Of a stretch of 7,234 nt of DNA, positions 1-5,705 are shown piece after piece. The stretch lies in assembly GCA_008501575.1 (NCBI GenBank), contig QQUO01000109.1:1-7234 (forward strand), in the 5' to 3' direction. Position numbers and translations under genes: made by a program. The stretch is from Pseudomonadota bacterium. Its GTDB lineage: Bacteria; Pseudomonadota; Gammaproteobacteria; Xanthomonadales; Marinicellaceae. Each line of letters starts with the position of its first letter. Position 1 is the stretch's first letter. Under the pieces are notes generated by a model. That model saw nothing but the letters and a program-made list of their open reading frames with translations. It was not told the origin of the DNA and made no database searches.

Positions 1-308
1 AAATAATCAGAGGCATTGTATTCATGTTCAGCCCAATCAAAACCCAGCCACCGCACATCCTCGTGAATGGCCTGAGCATATTCAGCACTTTCTTTTTCCG
101 GATTGGTGTCATCAAAACGTAGATGACAGGTGCCGTTATAATCGGCCGCCACCCCAAAATTCAAACAAATGGATTTAGCATGTCCAAGGTGTAAGTAACC
201 GTTAGGCTCCGGTGGAAACCGGGTAACAATATCGGTGTGCTTGCCGCTGGTCAAATCGGCATCAATAATTTGAGTAATAAAATTTTCAGTAACGTATTTA
301 TCTGTCAT
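1..308 (-). CDS. glnS: Glutaminyl-tRNA synthetase, N-terminal 102 codons (partial)
   Basis: This is the N-terminal part of GlnRS, the cytoplasmic class I synthetase that charges tRNA-Gln with glutamine using ATP. It was read directly from the reverse complement. The protein begins MTDKYVTENFITQIIDADL and contains RFPPEPNGYLHLGHAKSIC (residues 30-48), with the class I HIGH signature as HLGH at 40-43. RFDDTNPEKE follows at 64-73 and WLGFDW at 87-92. These blocks match E. coli GlnRS closely; the FPPEPNGYLH form and DDTNP block separate it from GluRS. The reading frame is open to the left edge, so roughly 80% of the usual ~550 residues is missing. The ATG at 308 is the only reasonable start, because an in-frame TAA lies 24 nt upstream with no ATG between. 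No good Shine-Dalgarno precedes it. The gene follows apaH after 87 nt in the same direction and may be co-transcribed or have its own promoter. Confidence 0.96.
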   Translation of the reverse strand, partial: MTDKYVTENFITQIIDADLTSGKHTDIVTRFPPEPNGYLHLGHAKSICLNFGVAADYNGTCHLRFDDTNPEKESAEYAQAIHEDVRWLGFDWAEHEYNASDY

Positions 309-395
309 AGGAATTTCATAGATGAGGCTGAATTAATCGGTGTATTTTGGCAGTTATGGGCTTAAAAATCGACCTTTTGTTGTGGCTAATCGGTA
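309..395. other. apaH-glnS intergenic spacer
   Basis: This 87-nt gap lies between apaH and glnS, both on the minus strand. I see no convincing sigma70 promoter, no strong ribosome binding site before glnS and no stable terminator hairpin. An 8-bp direct repeat, TAATCGGT, occurs at 334-341 and 387-394, but this could be chance. The spacer is long enough to hold a weak glnS promoter that I cannot identify by eye. Confidence 0.5.
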
Positions 396-1184
396 TTAAC
401 TCACCTGTATCAACTGCAGGTCATCCAGTCGCACCGCTGTTAATGCCCCACCCCACACACATCCCGAGTCTAAACAGTTTATAAAACCCTGTTGATAAAG
501 GCCCAAAGTCGACCAATGACCAAAATAAAGGGGTTTATCGAGAGTGGTTTGATCGAGATAGTTAAACCAGGCTTGTAAATTTGGTTTGGCAGTGGCAGCC
601 ATTTTCTCTTTTAAATCAAGCCGGCCTTGCTTATCGATAAATCGCATACGGGTGGTGCTGTTAATAATAAATCGCCATCGCTCGATTTTCGTTAAATCAT
701 CTTGCCAACGATCAGGTTGATCACCATACATATACTTAAGATACTTATTGGGTTTACTTTGTAACTTCATGGCCGCCCAGTCAGCTTTTTGTTTAAAAGT
801 TTCAACATCCCAAAAAGGATACATTCCGGCATGACTTAATAATGCATTTGGCAAATCAATCATCAGTGGACAATGGCGTAACCAGTCCATTAATAAAGCA
901 TGGTCAGGTGCTTCAAAAATTGCCCTAAATTCAGCATTTTTACTGCGTTTTTTTGGTAAATGGTAGCGGTACAGTAAACTTAAATCATGGTTGCCAAGGA
1001 CACTTTGGCAGTTGGCTTGACGGGCATAAACCCAACGTAACACAGCCAGAGACTGTCCGCCACGGTTCACCAAATCACCTAAGAAAAACAATCGATCACA
1101 ATCAGGCTTGAAATTAATTTTTTGGCGTAATGCCATTAAGGCATCATAACAACCTTGTACATCACCAATCACATAATCAGACAT
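396..1184 (-). CDS. apaH: Symmetrical bis(5'-nucleosyl)-tetraphosphatase (Ap4A hydrolase)
   Basis: ApaH is a cytoplasmic metallophosphoesterase that splits diadenosine tetraphosphate symmetrically into two ADP; the family also acts on Np4-capped RNA 5' ends. The 262-residue protein is slightly shorter than E. coli ApaH (about 280), with the difference at the C-terminus. Metal-binding motifs run in order: GDVQG at 7-11, GDLVNRG at 36-42 and GNHD at 64-67, then LSHAG near 116-120. Family-specific blocks follow: MYGDQPDRW, TRMRF, YFGHWSTLGL and a C-terminal SGCVWGGALTAVRLDD. Gln replaces the usual His in the first motif (GDxHG), a variant that is common in pseudomonad ApaH and is unlikely to mean loss of function. 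The start lies 5 nt after the pyrE stop, so the two genes are almost certainly co-transcribed. The Shine-Dalgarno is weak (GGTG about 10 nt upstream), which suggests coupling to pyrE translation. Confidence 0.96.
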   Translation of the reverse strand: MSDYVIGDVQGCYDALMALRQKINFKPDCDRLFFLGDLVNRGGQSLAVLRWVYARQANCQSVLGNHDLSLLYRYHLPKKRSKNAEFRAIFEAPDHALLMDWLRHCPLMIDLPNALLSHAGMYPFWDVETFKQKADWAAMKLQSKPNKYLKYMYGDQPDRWQDDLTKIERWRFIINSTTRMRFIDKQGRLDLKEKMAATAKPNLQAWFNYLDQTTLDKPLYFGHWSTLGLYQQGFINCLDSGCVWGGALTAVRLDDLQLIQVS

Positions 1185-1189
1185 GTTGT

Positions 1190-1819
1190 TTATACACCAT
1201 ATTTTTGTCGATATTCAGTGATGCGTTTACCCTCGACGCTGTTATCAGGAAGCAGCGCCAACAAATCATCAAGACCTGCGATTGACGTTGTTTGTAAAGC
1301 AAACTCCGTTGCCAATTCTTGCATAGCTGAGTGCTCATTTTCACCTTTTTCCTGACGATCCAAGGCCACGGCGACCGCCACCGGCTCTGCCCCCGCTTGG
1401 CTAATGATGTTAATCGATTGTCTGACCGATGTACCCGCTGAAACCACATCATCCACAATCAGTATGCGACCCTTTAATGGTGCACCCATGAGCGCGCCGC
1501 CTTCTCCGTGACTTTTTACTTCTTTGCGGTTAAAGCTAACCGGAATATTGCGTTGGTAACGGTGGTAATAGGCCACAGCAATTGTTGTGGCCAATGGAAT
1601 TCCTTTATATGCAGGGCCAAATAAACCGTCAAATTTGATGCCACTGTGGGCTATGGTTTGGGCAAAATAATCACCCAATAATTGTAAAGACTGGCCATCA
1701 TCAAATAAACCGGCATTAAAAAAATAAGGACTGACTCGGCCGGATTTCAATGTAAATTCACCTAACTTCAGGACATTTTTTTTTATTGCCAGCTGCAGAA
1801 ATTGTTGGGCTATGGACAT
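1190..1819 (-). CDS. pyrE: Orotate phosphoribosyltransferase
   Basis: PyrE converts orotate and PRPP to orotidine 5'-monophosphate, the fifth step of de novo pyrimidine synthesis, in the cytoplasm. The 209-residue protein is near the usual length (213 in E. coli). Diagnostic blocks are GEFTLKSGRVSPYFFNAGLF (20-39) and LFGPAYKGIPLATT (66-79). The flexible catalytic loop RKEVKSHGEGG lies at 98-108, and the PRPP-binding signature ILIVDDVVSAGTS at 119-131 carries the acidic pair D123-D124. The C-terminus ITEYRQKYGV also fits. No key residue is missing. The ATG at 1819 gives the canonical N-terminus; the upstream Shine-Dalgarno is poor. It is the first gene of a pyrE-apaH(-glnS) run and is transcribed divergently from the exonuclease III-family gene. 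A short inverted repeat with a T-rich tail in its leader could act as an attenuator. Confidence 0.97.
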   Translation of the reverse strand: MSIAQQFLQLAIKKNVLKLGEFTLKSGRVSPYFFNAGLFDDGQSLQLLGDYFAQTIAHSGIKFDGLFGPAYKGIPLATTIAVAYYHRYQRNIPVSFNRKEVKSHGEGGALMGAPLKGRILIVDDVVSAGTSVRQSINIISQAGAEPVAVAVALDRQEKGENEHSAMQELATEFALQTTSIAGLDDLLALLPDNSVEGKRITEYRQKYGV

Positions 1820-1839
1820 AATAACTTATGTGATATAAA

Positions 1840-1865
1840 AACAACATCATCTAAAATCAGATGAT
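1840..1865 (-). promoter_or_regulatory. Inverted repeat with T-rich tail in the pyrE leader (possible attenuator or operator)
   Basis: A perfect 7-bp inverted repeat (ATCATCT at 1846-1852, AGATGAT at 1859-1865) encloses a 6-nt loop. Read on the minus strand toward pyrE, the stem is followed by GTTGTTTTTA, so it has the outline of a weak intrinsic terminator 26 nt before the pyrE start. E. coli pyrE is controlled by UTP-sensitive attenuation, which makes this role plausible. The stem is AT-rich and the T-run is interrupted, so the call is weak. The repeat also lies just upstream of the divergent promoter, where it could instead be an operator. Confidence 0.3.
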
Positions 1866-1887
1866 TAAATGCAAGTTTTTTTGGCAA

Positions 1888-1896
1888 TGTTATAAT
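1888..1896 (+). promoter_or_regulatory. Extended -10 promoter for the exonuclease III-family gene
   Basis: TGTTATAAT is a perfect extended -10 element (TG, one base, then the consensus TATAAT at 1891-1896). No good -35 box lies at 16-18 bp spacing, which is typical of extended -10 promoters. Transcription would begin near 1902-1904, leaving a leader of only about 15 nt before the ATG at 1918. The leader is T-rich and has no Shine-Dalgarno. Because the hexamer is nearly palindromic (TTATAA), a TATAAC on the other strand might serve pyrE, but this is much less certain. Confidence 0.6.
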
Positions 1897-1917
1897 CTTG
1901 ATTTTTTTATTCCTCTT

Positions 1918-2685
1918 ATGAGAATTATTACCCTCAATGCCAATGGCATTCGAGCCGCAGAACGTAAAGGATTTTTTCCCTGGCTCAAACAGCAACAAGC
2001 TGATTTTGTTTGCATCCAAGAAACCAAAGCTCAATTGCATCAACTGCCACCGACACATTTTATTCCGCAAGGTTATCATTATTATCAAGCAGACGCTGAA
2101 AAAAAAGGTTATTCCGGGGTCGCATTATTAACTAAACAACAACCCATCAAAGTGGAATATGGCATTGGTTTTGAACCCTTTGACAACGAAGGTCGATGGC
2201 TGGCCATTGAATTAGCAGATTTAATTGTGGCTTCTTTATACATGCCTTCAGGGTCATCTAAAGACAGTCGTCAAGAATTCAAATACCTTTGTATGAACCA
2301 TATTGACAACAAGATTAAGCAATTAAAATCACAAGCAAAACCCTTTATAATCTGTGCTGACTGGAACATCGCCCATAAAAAAATTGACATCAAAAACTGG
2401 CAAAGCAATCAAAAGAATTCCGGTTTTTTACCCGAGGAACGTGCCTGGATATCAAAACTATTGGATGAACATCAATTAATTGACGCGTTTCGCCAGATTA
2501 ACCAACAAGCGCATCAATATTCTTGGTGGTCCAATCGTGGACAGGCCTGGCAAAATAACACCGGCTGGCGTTTGGATTATCAGTTAACTTCTAAAGACTT
2601 TAAAGACACCGTTCAAAATGCGGACATTTACAAAGACCAACGCTTTTCTGACCATGCCCCGGTAACCATTGAATATGCCATTTAG
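1918..2685 (+). CDS. Exonuclease III-family AP endonuclease (Crc-like branch, active site intact)
   Basis: This is an endonuclease/exonuclease/phosphatase-fold enzyme of the exonuclease III family, expected to cut DNA at abasic sites and trim 3' ends in base excision repair. The 255-residue protein shows all catalytic positions: N7 (LNANGIR), E35 (QETK), Y108 (LYMPSG), D148 and N150 (ADWNIAH), D220 (WRLDY), and D245-H246 (SDHAP). The blocks MRIITLNANGI, FLPEERAW and YSWW, and its place divergent from pyrE, resemble Pseudomonas Crc. Crc is a non-catalytic regulator that has lost several of these residues (QDT and SQHAP in place of QETK and SDHAP). Here they are intact, so an enzyme is the safer call, and I withhold a symbol (xthA or exoA would fit). 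I chose ATG 1918, the conserved family start. An ATG at 1861 in the same frame lies upstream of the TATAAT and would not be in the transcript. The stop converges on the TelA gene. Confidence 0.93.
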   Translation: MRIITLNANGIRAAERKGFFPWLKQQQADFVCIQETKAQLHQLPPTHFIPQGYHYYQADAEKKGYSGVALLTKQQPIKVEYGIGFEPFDNEGRWLAIELADLIVASLYMPSGSSKDSRQEFKYLCMNHIDNKIKQLKSQAKPFIICADWNIAHKKIDIKNWQSNQKNSGFLPEERAWISKLLDEHQLIDAFRQINQQAHQYSWWSNRGQAWQNNTGWRLDYQLTSKDFKDTVQNADIYKDQRFSDHAPVTIEYAI

Positions 2686-2713
2686 GTCAAGCAAGCCGAT
2701 GTCTGCTTGACCT
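2684..2713. terminator. Hairpin between convergent genes (possible bidirectional terminator)
   Basis: AGGTCAAGCA (2684-2693) and TGCTTGACCT (2704-2713) form a perfect 10-bp inverted repeat around a 10-nt loop. It begins inside the stop codon of the exonuclease gene and ends 7 bp from the TelA-family stop, exactly between two convergent genes. The position favours transcription ending in both directions. Neither strand has a T-run after the stem, so it is not a classic intrinsic terminator; it may block RNA 3' trimming or assist Rho. Confidence 0.5.
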
Positions 2714-2720
2714 GTGGTGG

Positions 2721-3875
2721 CTATTCTGATTTGCTGTCTTGTTGCACTTCACTGTAACGAGCTTTCGCAGTCAGTAAGGCTTCTCGTAATTGGCTTTCAG
2801 TTTTTTGTAATTCAATAACCGCGGCTTCACGTTTGGCTTTACCGGCTTCAGCAATTTGTAAGCTGTCATCAATGGTGGCAATCAGTTTTTGATTGGCTTC
2901 TTTTATCACTTCAATATCAAACACACCCCGCTCCATTTGTTCTCGCACTTTACGGTTGGCAATTTGCAGGTTTTCAGCATTGGCTGCCAACATTTCATTG
3001 GTTAAGTCAGTGGCATCTTTTAAGGTGTCAGCGGCTTGTTCAGAGCGCCAAATGGTCACCGTTTGAGCCAACTGTTGTCGCCATAAGGGAATGGTGTTGG
3101 CAATGGTTGAGTTGATTTTATTAATCAGACCTTTGTCATTTTCCTGTACCAGGCGAATACTTGGTAAACTCTGCAAGGTCACTTGTCGGGTTAATCTCAA
3201 ATCATGTACCCGGCGTTCTAAATCGGCAGTCGCAGAACGCATATCTCTGAGCTTCTGGGCAGCCAACATGTCATCGGTGTTATCGGCCTCCTGTTCCATT
3301 TTTGGTATCACCTCGTCATGGAGTTGCCGCAGCTTTTCCTCACCGGCTTTAATGTAATCTTCCAGATTATGAAAATATTCCAGATTCGCCACATACAATC
3401 GATCCAAACTGGTGATGTCTTTAAGTAAGGTGGTTTTATGGCTTTCTAACTTGTTGGTGATTTTTTCAATCTGGCTTTTTACTTCTTCATATTTTTGTAA
3501 AAATTTGACCAGTGGTTTGGCTCCACCAAACAATCGGGCAAAAAAGCCGGGCTTTTTATTGGGATCCAATTCATCCACATCAAAACCCCGGATGGTCGCC
3601 ACCATTTCGTTCAAGGCAGCACCGGATTGACCCAAATCTTTATTTTTAACACCTTCCAACATTTTGTCAGAAATGTCTGTCACTTTTTCCTGCGCCTTGG
3701 TGCCAAAGAAAATGATGGAATTGGCATCAGCGATATTAATTTCTGCCATTAATTCGTCAATGCGTTGTTGTTCTTCAATGTCGGCATCCTGATAGGACAC
3801 CATTTCCGTGGTTACACCAGGAACGATTTCTTCCGTTATGGCTGTTTCAAGCTTTGTTTTTGTGTCTTCTGTCAT
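2721..3875 (-). CDS. TelA/KlaA-family protein (toxic anion resistance family)
   Basis: This 384-residue protein belongs to the TelA family (PF05816), named from plasmid tellurite-resistance loci and represented by YaaN in Bacillus subtilis. Its biochemical function is not settled; membrane-stress and toxic-anion roles have been proposed. Family hallmarks are LGQSGAALNEMVATIRGFDVDELDP (near 81-105) and KPGFFARLFGGAKPLVKFLQKYEEVKSQI (near 108-136), followed by long, charged, probably coiled-coil helices. The block LTRQVTLQSLPSIRLVQ and the C-terminal ERGVFDIEVIKEANQKLIATIDDSLQIAEAG are also typical. There is no signal peptide or membrane segment, so it should be cytoplasmic. GAGG (3881-3884), 5 nt before the ATG, supports the start. 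It follows the XpaC gene by 11 nt, the same pairing as xpaC-yaaN of B. subtilis, and is the last gene of the operon. Tellurite resistance should not be assumed. Confidence 0.93.
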   Translation of the reverse strand: MTEDTKTKLETAITEEIVPGVTTEMVSYQDADIEEQQRIDELMAEINIADANSIIFFGTKAQEKVTDISDKMLEGVKNKDLGQSGAALNEMVATIRGFDVDELDPNKKPGFFARLFGGAKPLVKFLQKYEEVKSQIEKITNKLESHKTTLLKDITSLDRLYVANLEYFHNLEDYIKAGEEKLRQLHDEVIPKMEQEADNTDDMLAAQKLRDMRSATADLERRVHDLRLTRQVTLQSLPSIRLVQENDKGLINKINSTIANTIPLWRQQLAQTVTIWRSEQAADTLKDATDLTNEMLAANAENLQIANRKVREQMERGVFDIEVIKEANQKLIATIDDSLQIAEAGKAKREAAVIELQKTESQLREALLTAKARYSEVQQDSKSE

Positions 3876-3886
3876 AGTCGCCTCGC

Positions 3887-4735
3887 TTAGTTAATGCCTT
3901 GTTTTTCTAACAGGGTATTGAGCACTTCAATATCCACATCTAAATCAAATACATCGTTTTCAATCAACTTCTGTTGCTGTTCTGAAAAAACATTGACAAT
4001 GTTTTGTAATACAGTTTTAAAATTATTATCCAGTGTATCATTTTCCACCTGTTTATGGGTTTTTGCATAACGGGCAATAACACTTTCGGTGGCATCTAAA
4101 TAAGAATGCAAAAAACGCCTGGCTTGCGGAATTTGCTCGGGATTTTCAACCAAAGTTTCAATCACATTGCGTGCCAATCGCACAATGTCATGCAAATAAC
4201 CCTTTAATGCCAGATTATCAATATATTTTTCGGCCTGTTCTATGTTAACAATTGACTGCTCACTAACCGCCAAAATGGTCTGACTGTCTTTGTCTTTAAC
4301 TTCATTAAAAGCCGACCCGCCGACGGCATCCAGTCCATACCATAACCAACTGCCAACCGTGGCGGCAATGCCGTGGCCAAGGGCTGACATTAATCCCAGA
4401 CCAGCCACCATAAAAGACCCAACAAATGAGGACACGCCTAAAGACAAGGAGGCCAAAAACATCAAAGGAAAAGGTTGTTGCAAGGTATATTTTCGTTGCT
4501 GGAAATGGTATTTGTTTTTACGCCCCTTGGACATCCAAACGGCACTGAGCAAGACCCCAAAGAAGCAGCCAAAGGACATTAAAAAGTACCACAAACGACC
4601 GCTAATTAATTGCCACAATGCGGCAAATAAAAACGGCATACTATAAATGTATAACAGCCAAGCCGTTGCCTGAAATTCAATCAGGGTTTTTTTTGCCCGC
4701 TCACGGTACTTAACCGGTCGTTTTCTGTCACTCAT
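3887..4735 (-). CDS. XpaC-family membrane protein
   Basis: This 282-residue protein fits the XpaC family (PF10112), annotated historically as 5-bromo-4-chloroindolyl phosphate hydrolysis protein; an enzymatic activity is not established. A basic N-terminus (residues 3-16) is followed by hydrophobic segments at about 23-44 and 48-67, a basic loop (70-83), and a glycine-rich hydrophobic stretch at about 88-125. The rest is a soluble helical region. The C-terminal block FDLDVDIEVLNTLLEKQG (263-280) is the best family marker and also occurs in B. subtilis XpaC-like proteins. An inner-membrane protein with a cytoplasmic tail is likely. GAGG (4744-4747) lies 8 nt before the ATG. That ATG shares its first base with the stop of the upstream microprotein (TAATG), indicating coupled translation. 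XpaC and TelA genes are recurrent neighbours, so the products probably act together, though how is unknown. Confidence 0.85.
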   Translation of the reverse strand: MSDRKRPVKYRERAKKTLIEFQATAWLLYIYSMPFLFAALWQLISGRLWYFLMSFGCFFGVLLSAVWMSKGRKNKYHFQQRKYTLQQPFPLMFLASLSLGVSSFVGSFMVAGLGLMSALGHGIAATVGSWLWYGLDAVGGSAFNEVKDKDSQTILAVSEQSIVNIEQAEKYIDNLALKGYLHDIVRLARNVIETLVENPEQIPQARRFLHSYLDATESVIARYAKTHKQVENDTLDNNFKTVLQNIVNVFSEQQQKLIENDVFDLDVDIEVLNTLLEKQGIN

Positions 4736-4815
4736 TAATACATCCTCAAAGCCAAATACAACAGGCTGAGTGTTAACAGCCCGAAACCGGCCAGTTTTTT
4801 AATAAATTCAAGCAT
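4735..4815 (-). CDS. 26-residue hydrophobic microprotein, unrecognised
   Basis: I do not recognise this protein. It encodes MLEFIKKLAGFGLLTLSLLYLALRMY (26 residues: M1-T15 then L16-Y26), with lysines at 6-7, a hydrophobic stretch at 8-23 and Arg24, as in a short single-pass membrane or membrane-surface peptide. Evidence that it is translated is structural. Its ATG overlaps the cyclase stop by one base (TAATG at 4813-4817), and its TAA overlaps the XpaC start in the same way (4733-4737). AAGGTG (4824-4829) sits 8 nt upstream as a good Shine-Dalgarno. It fills exactly the gap between two longer genes, and the next gene's ribosome binding site lies inside it. It may be a partner or regulator of the XpaC membrane protein, or a short cistron whose main role is passing ribosomes to XpaC; both are inference. 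Most gene callers would miss it because of its length. Confidence 0.72.
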   Translation of the reverse strand: MLEFIKKLAGFGLLTLSLLYLALRMY

Positions 4816-5705
4816 TATTTAATCACCTTGTAATGAAGTAATTTATGTTGTTCAGTGAAATCCATTTGTCCAAACGCAATCCAACCTTCACCTTGCAGCA
4901 AAAAACTATCACGATGGATGCGAACCGGTGTGGTGTTTTTTTGTTGTACCCAACTGCCATTGGTACTGTTATCCGTGTATTTAAAATTTCCGCTTTTAAA
5001 ATCAAATTCGCCATGATAGCGTGAGGTTCGAAGTAATTTGACTTGAATATCACAATCATCAGCCCGGCCAATACTTAAGTGGGGGGTCTCGACATTTAAA
5101 CGGTATTGTTTACCGTTAATATTCATCCGAATTTCCCCTTGCTCAAAAGGGAGTTTGATATCGAGTGTTGAGGTCACTCGGGTCAGTTTGCTTTTGTCTT
5201 GTTGCCACAATATTTCAACCATTTCAATGGCCTTGGCTTTTCCCTTAACTTCAATGGCACCTAAGGAACGAAACATCGGCAATTGATTCGCCTGACAATG
5301 TCTTAAAGTGTCCTGGTTGGTGATGATTTGATGCTTTTTAGCAAATGAAGTCATGCGTGCTGCGACATTAACAGCATCCCCAAACACATCATCTTTCTCA
5401 ACAATCACTTCACCACAATGCAGACCAATACGAATATGGATATGGGGTATGTCCTCATCAGGTGACCGATTAATCAATCTGTTTTGCATCATCACCGCTG
5501 CTTCAATGGCATCCTTGGCAGATTCAAACGTACACATGATTTCATCACCGATGGTTTTTACCAAATAGCCCGAACAATGGTGAACGTCTTCAAGCAATTC
5601 ATTAAGTACATTGGCAATACCTGCCCGTGCCAAGTCATCACCGTATTGATCAAACAAGGCGGTGCTGTCAGCCACATCAGCAAATAAAATACAAAGTTCA
5701 GTCAA
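4815..5705 (-). CDS. Class III adenylate cyclase with C-terminal FHA domain
   Basis: This 296-residue soluble protein joins a class III nucleotide cyclase domain (about 1-167) to a forkhead-associated domain (about 195-285). Cyclase residues are complete: metal-binding D10 (LFADVADST) and D54 (KTIGDE), spaced 44 apart as in mammalian cyclases; K50 and D106 (DVFGDAVN), which select adenine; and N113 and R117 (VNVAARM), which stabilise the transition state. Production of cAMP from ATP is therefore the expected activity. The FHA part shows GR at 213-214, S228 and H231, and NG at 249-250, the residues that bind phosphothreonine peptides, so phosphorylation probably controls its activity or location. 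The start is TTG at 5705: GAGGAG (5711-5716) is 5 nt away, an in-frame TGA lies just upstream, and the next ATG is inside the catalytic core. The TTG overlaps the E1 stop (TTGA). No Ser/Thr kinase is in the window. Confidence 0.93.
   Translation of the reverse strand: MTELCILFADVADSTALFDQYGDDLARAGIANVLNELLEDVHHCSGYLVKTIGDEIMCTFESAKDAIEAAVMMQNRLINRSPDEDIPHIHIRIGLHCGEVIVEKDDVFGDAVNVAARMTSFAKKHQIITNQDTLRHCQANQLPMFRSLGAIEVKGKAKAIEMVEILWQQDKSKLTRVTSTLDIKLPFEQGEIRMNINGKQYRLNVETPHLSIGRADDCDIQVKLLRTSRYHGEFDFKSGNFKYTDNSTNGSWVQQKNTTPVRIHRDSFLLQGEGWIAFGQMDFTEQHKLLHYKVIK

Noticed and set aside
309..320. Four-codon frame (ATG AAA TTC CTA TGA) overlapping the glnS start
   Set aside because: It is too short, has no ribosome binding site, and an ATGA overlap of this size arises easily by chance.
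334..394. Direct repeat TAATCGGT at 334-341 and 387-394
   Set aside because: Eight bases in AT-rich intergenic DNA is too short to distinguish from chance, and it has no third copy nearby.
396..1184. Possible loss of ApaH activity because GDxHG reads GDVQG
   Set aside because: The Gln variant is common in pseudomonad ApaH and all other metal-site motifs are intact.
1177..1458. A 93-codon minus-strand frame within pyrE
   Set aside because: It is an alternative frame of the well-supported pyrE gene, with no recognisable motif.
1861..1917. A 19-codon N-terminal extension of the exonuclease gene starting at ATG 1861
   Set aside because: It spans the extended -10 promoter, is not like family N-termini, and the conserved start MRIITLNANG begins at 1918.
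1810..2088. A 92-codon minus-strand frame over the pyrE/exonuclease intergenic region
   Set aside because: It is mostly antisense to the exonuclease gene, shows no family resemblance, and overlaps the pyrE start in another frame.
4290..4646. A 118-codon open frame on the plus strand
   Set aside because: It lies antisense within the XpaC gene, reads as low-quality Lys/Pro-rich sequence with no recognisable domain, and has no supporting context.
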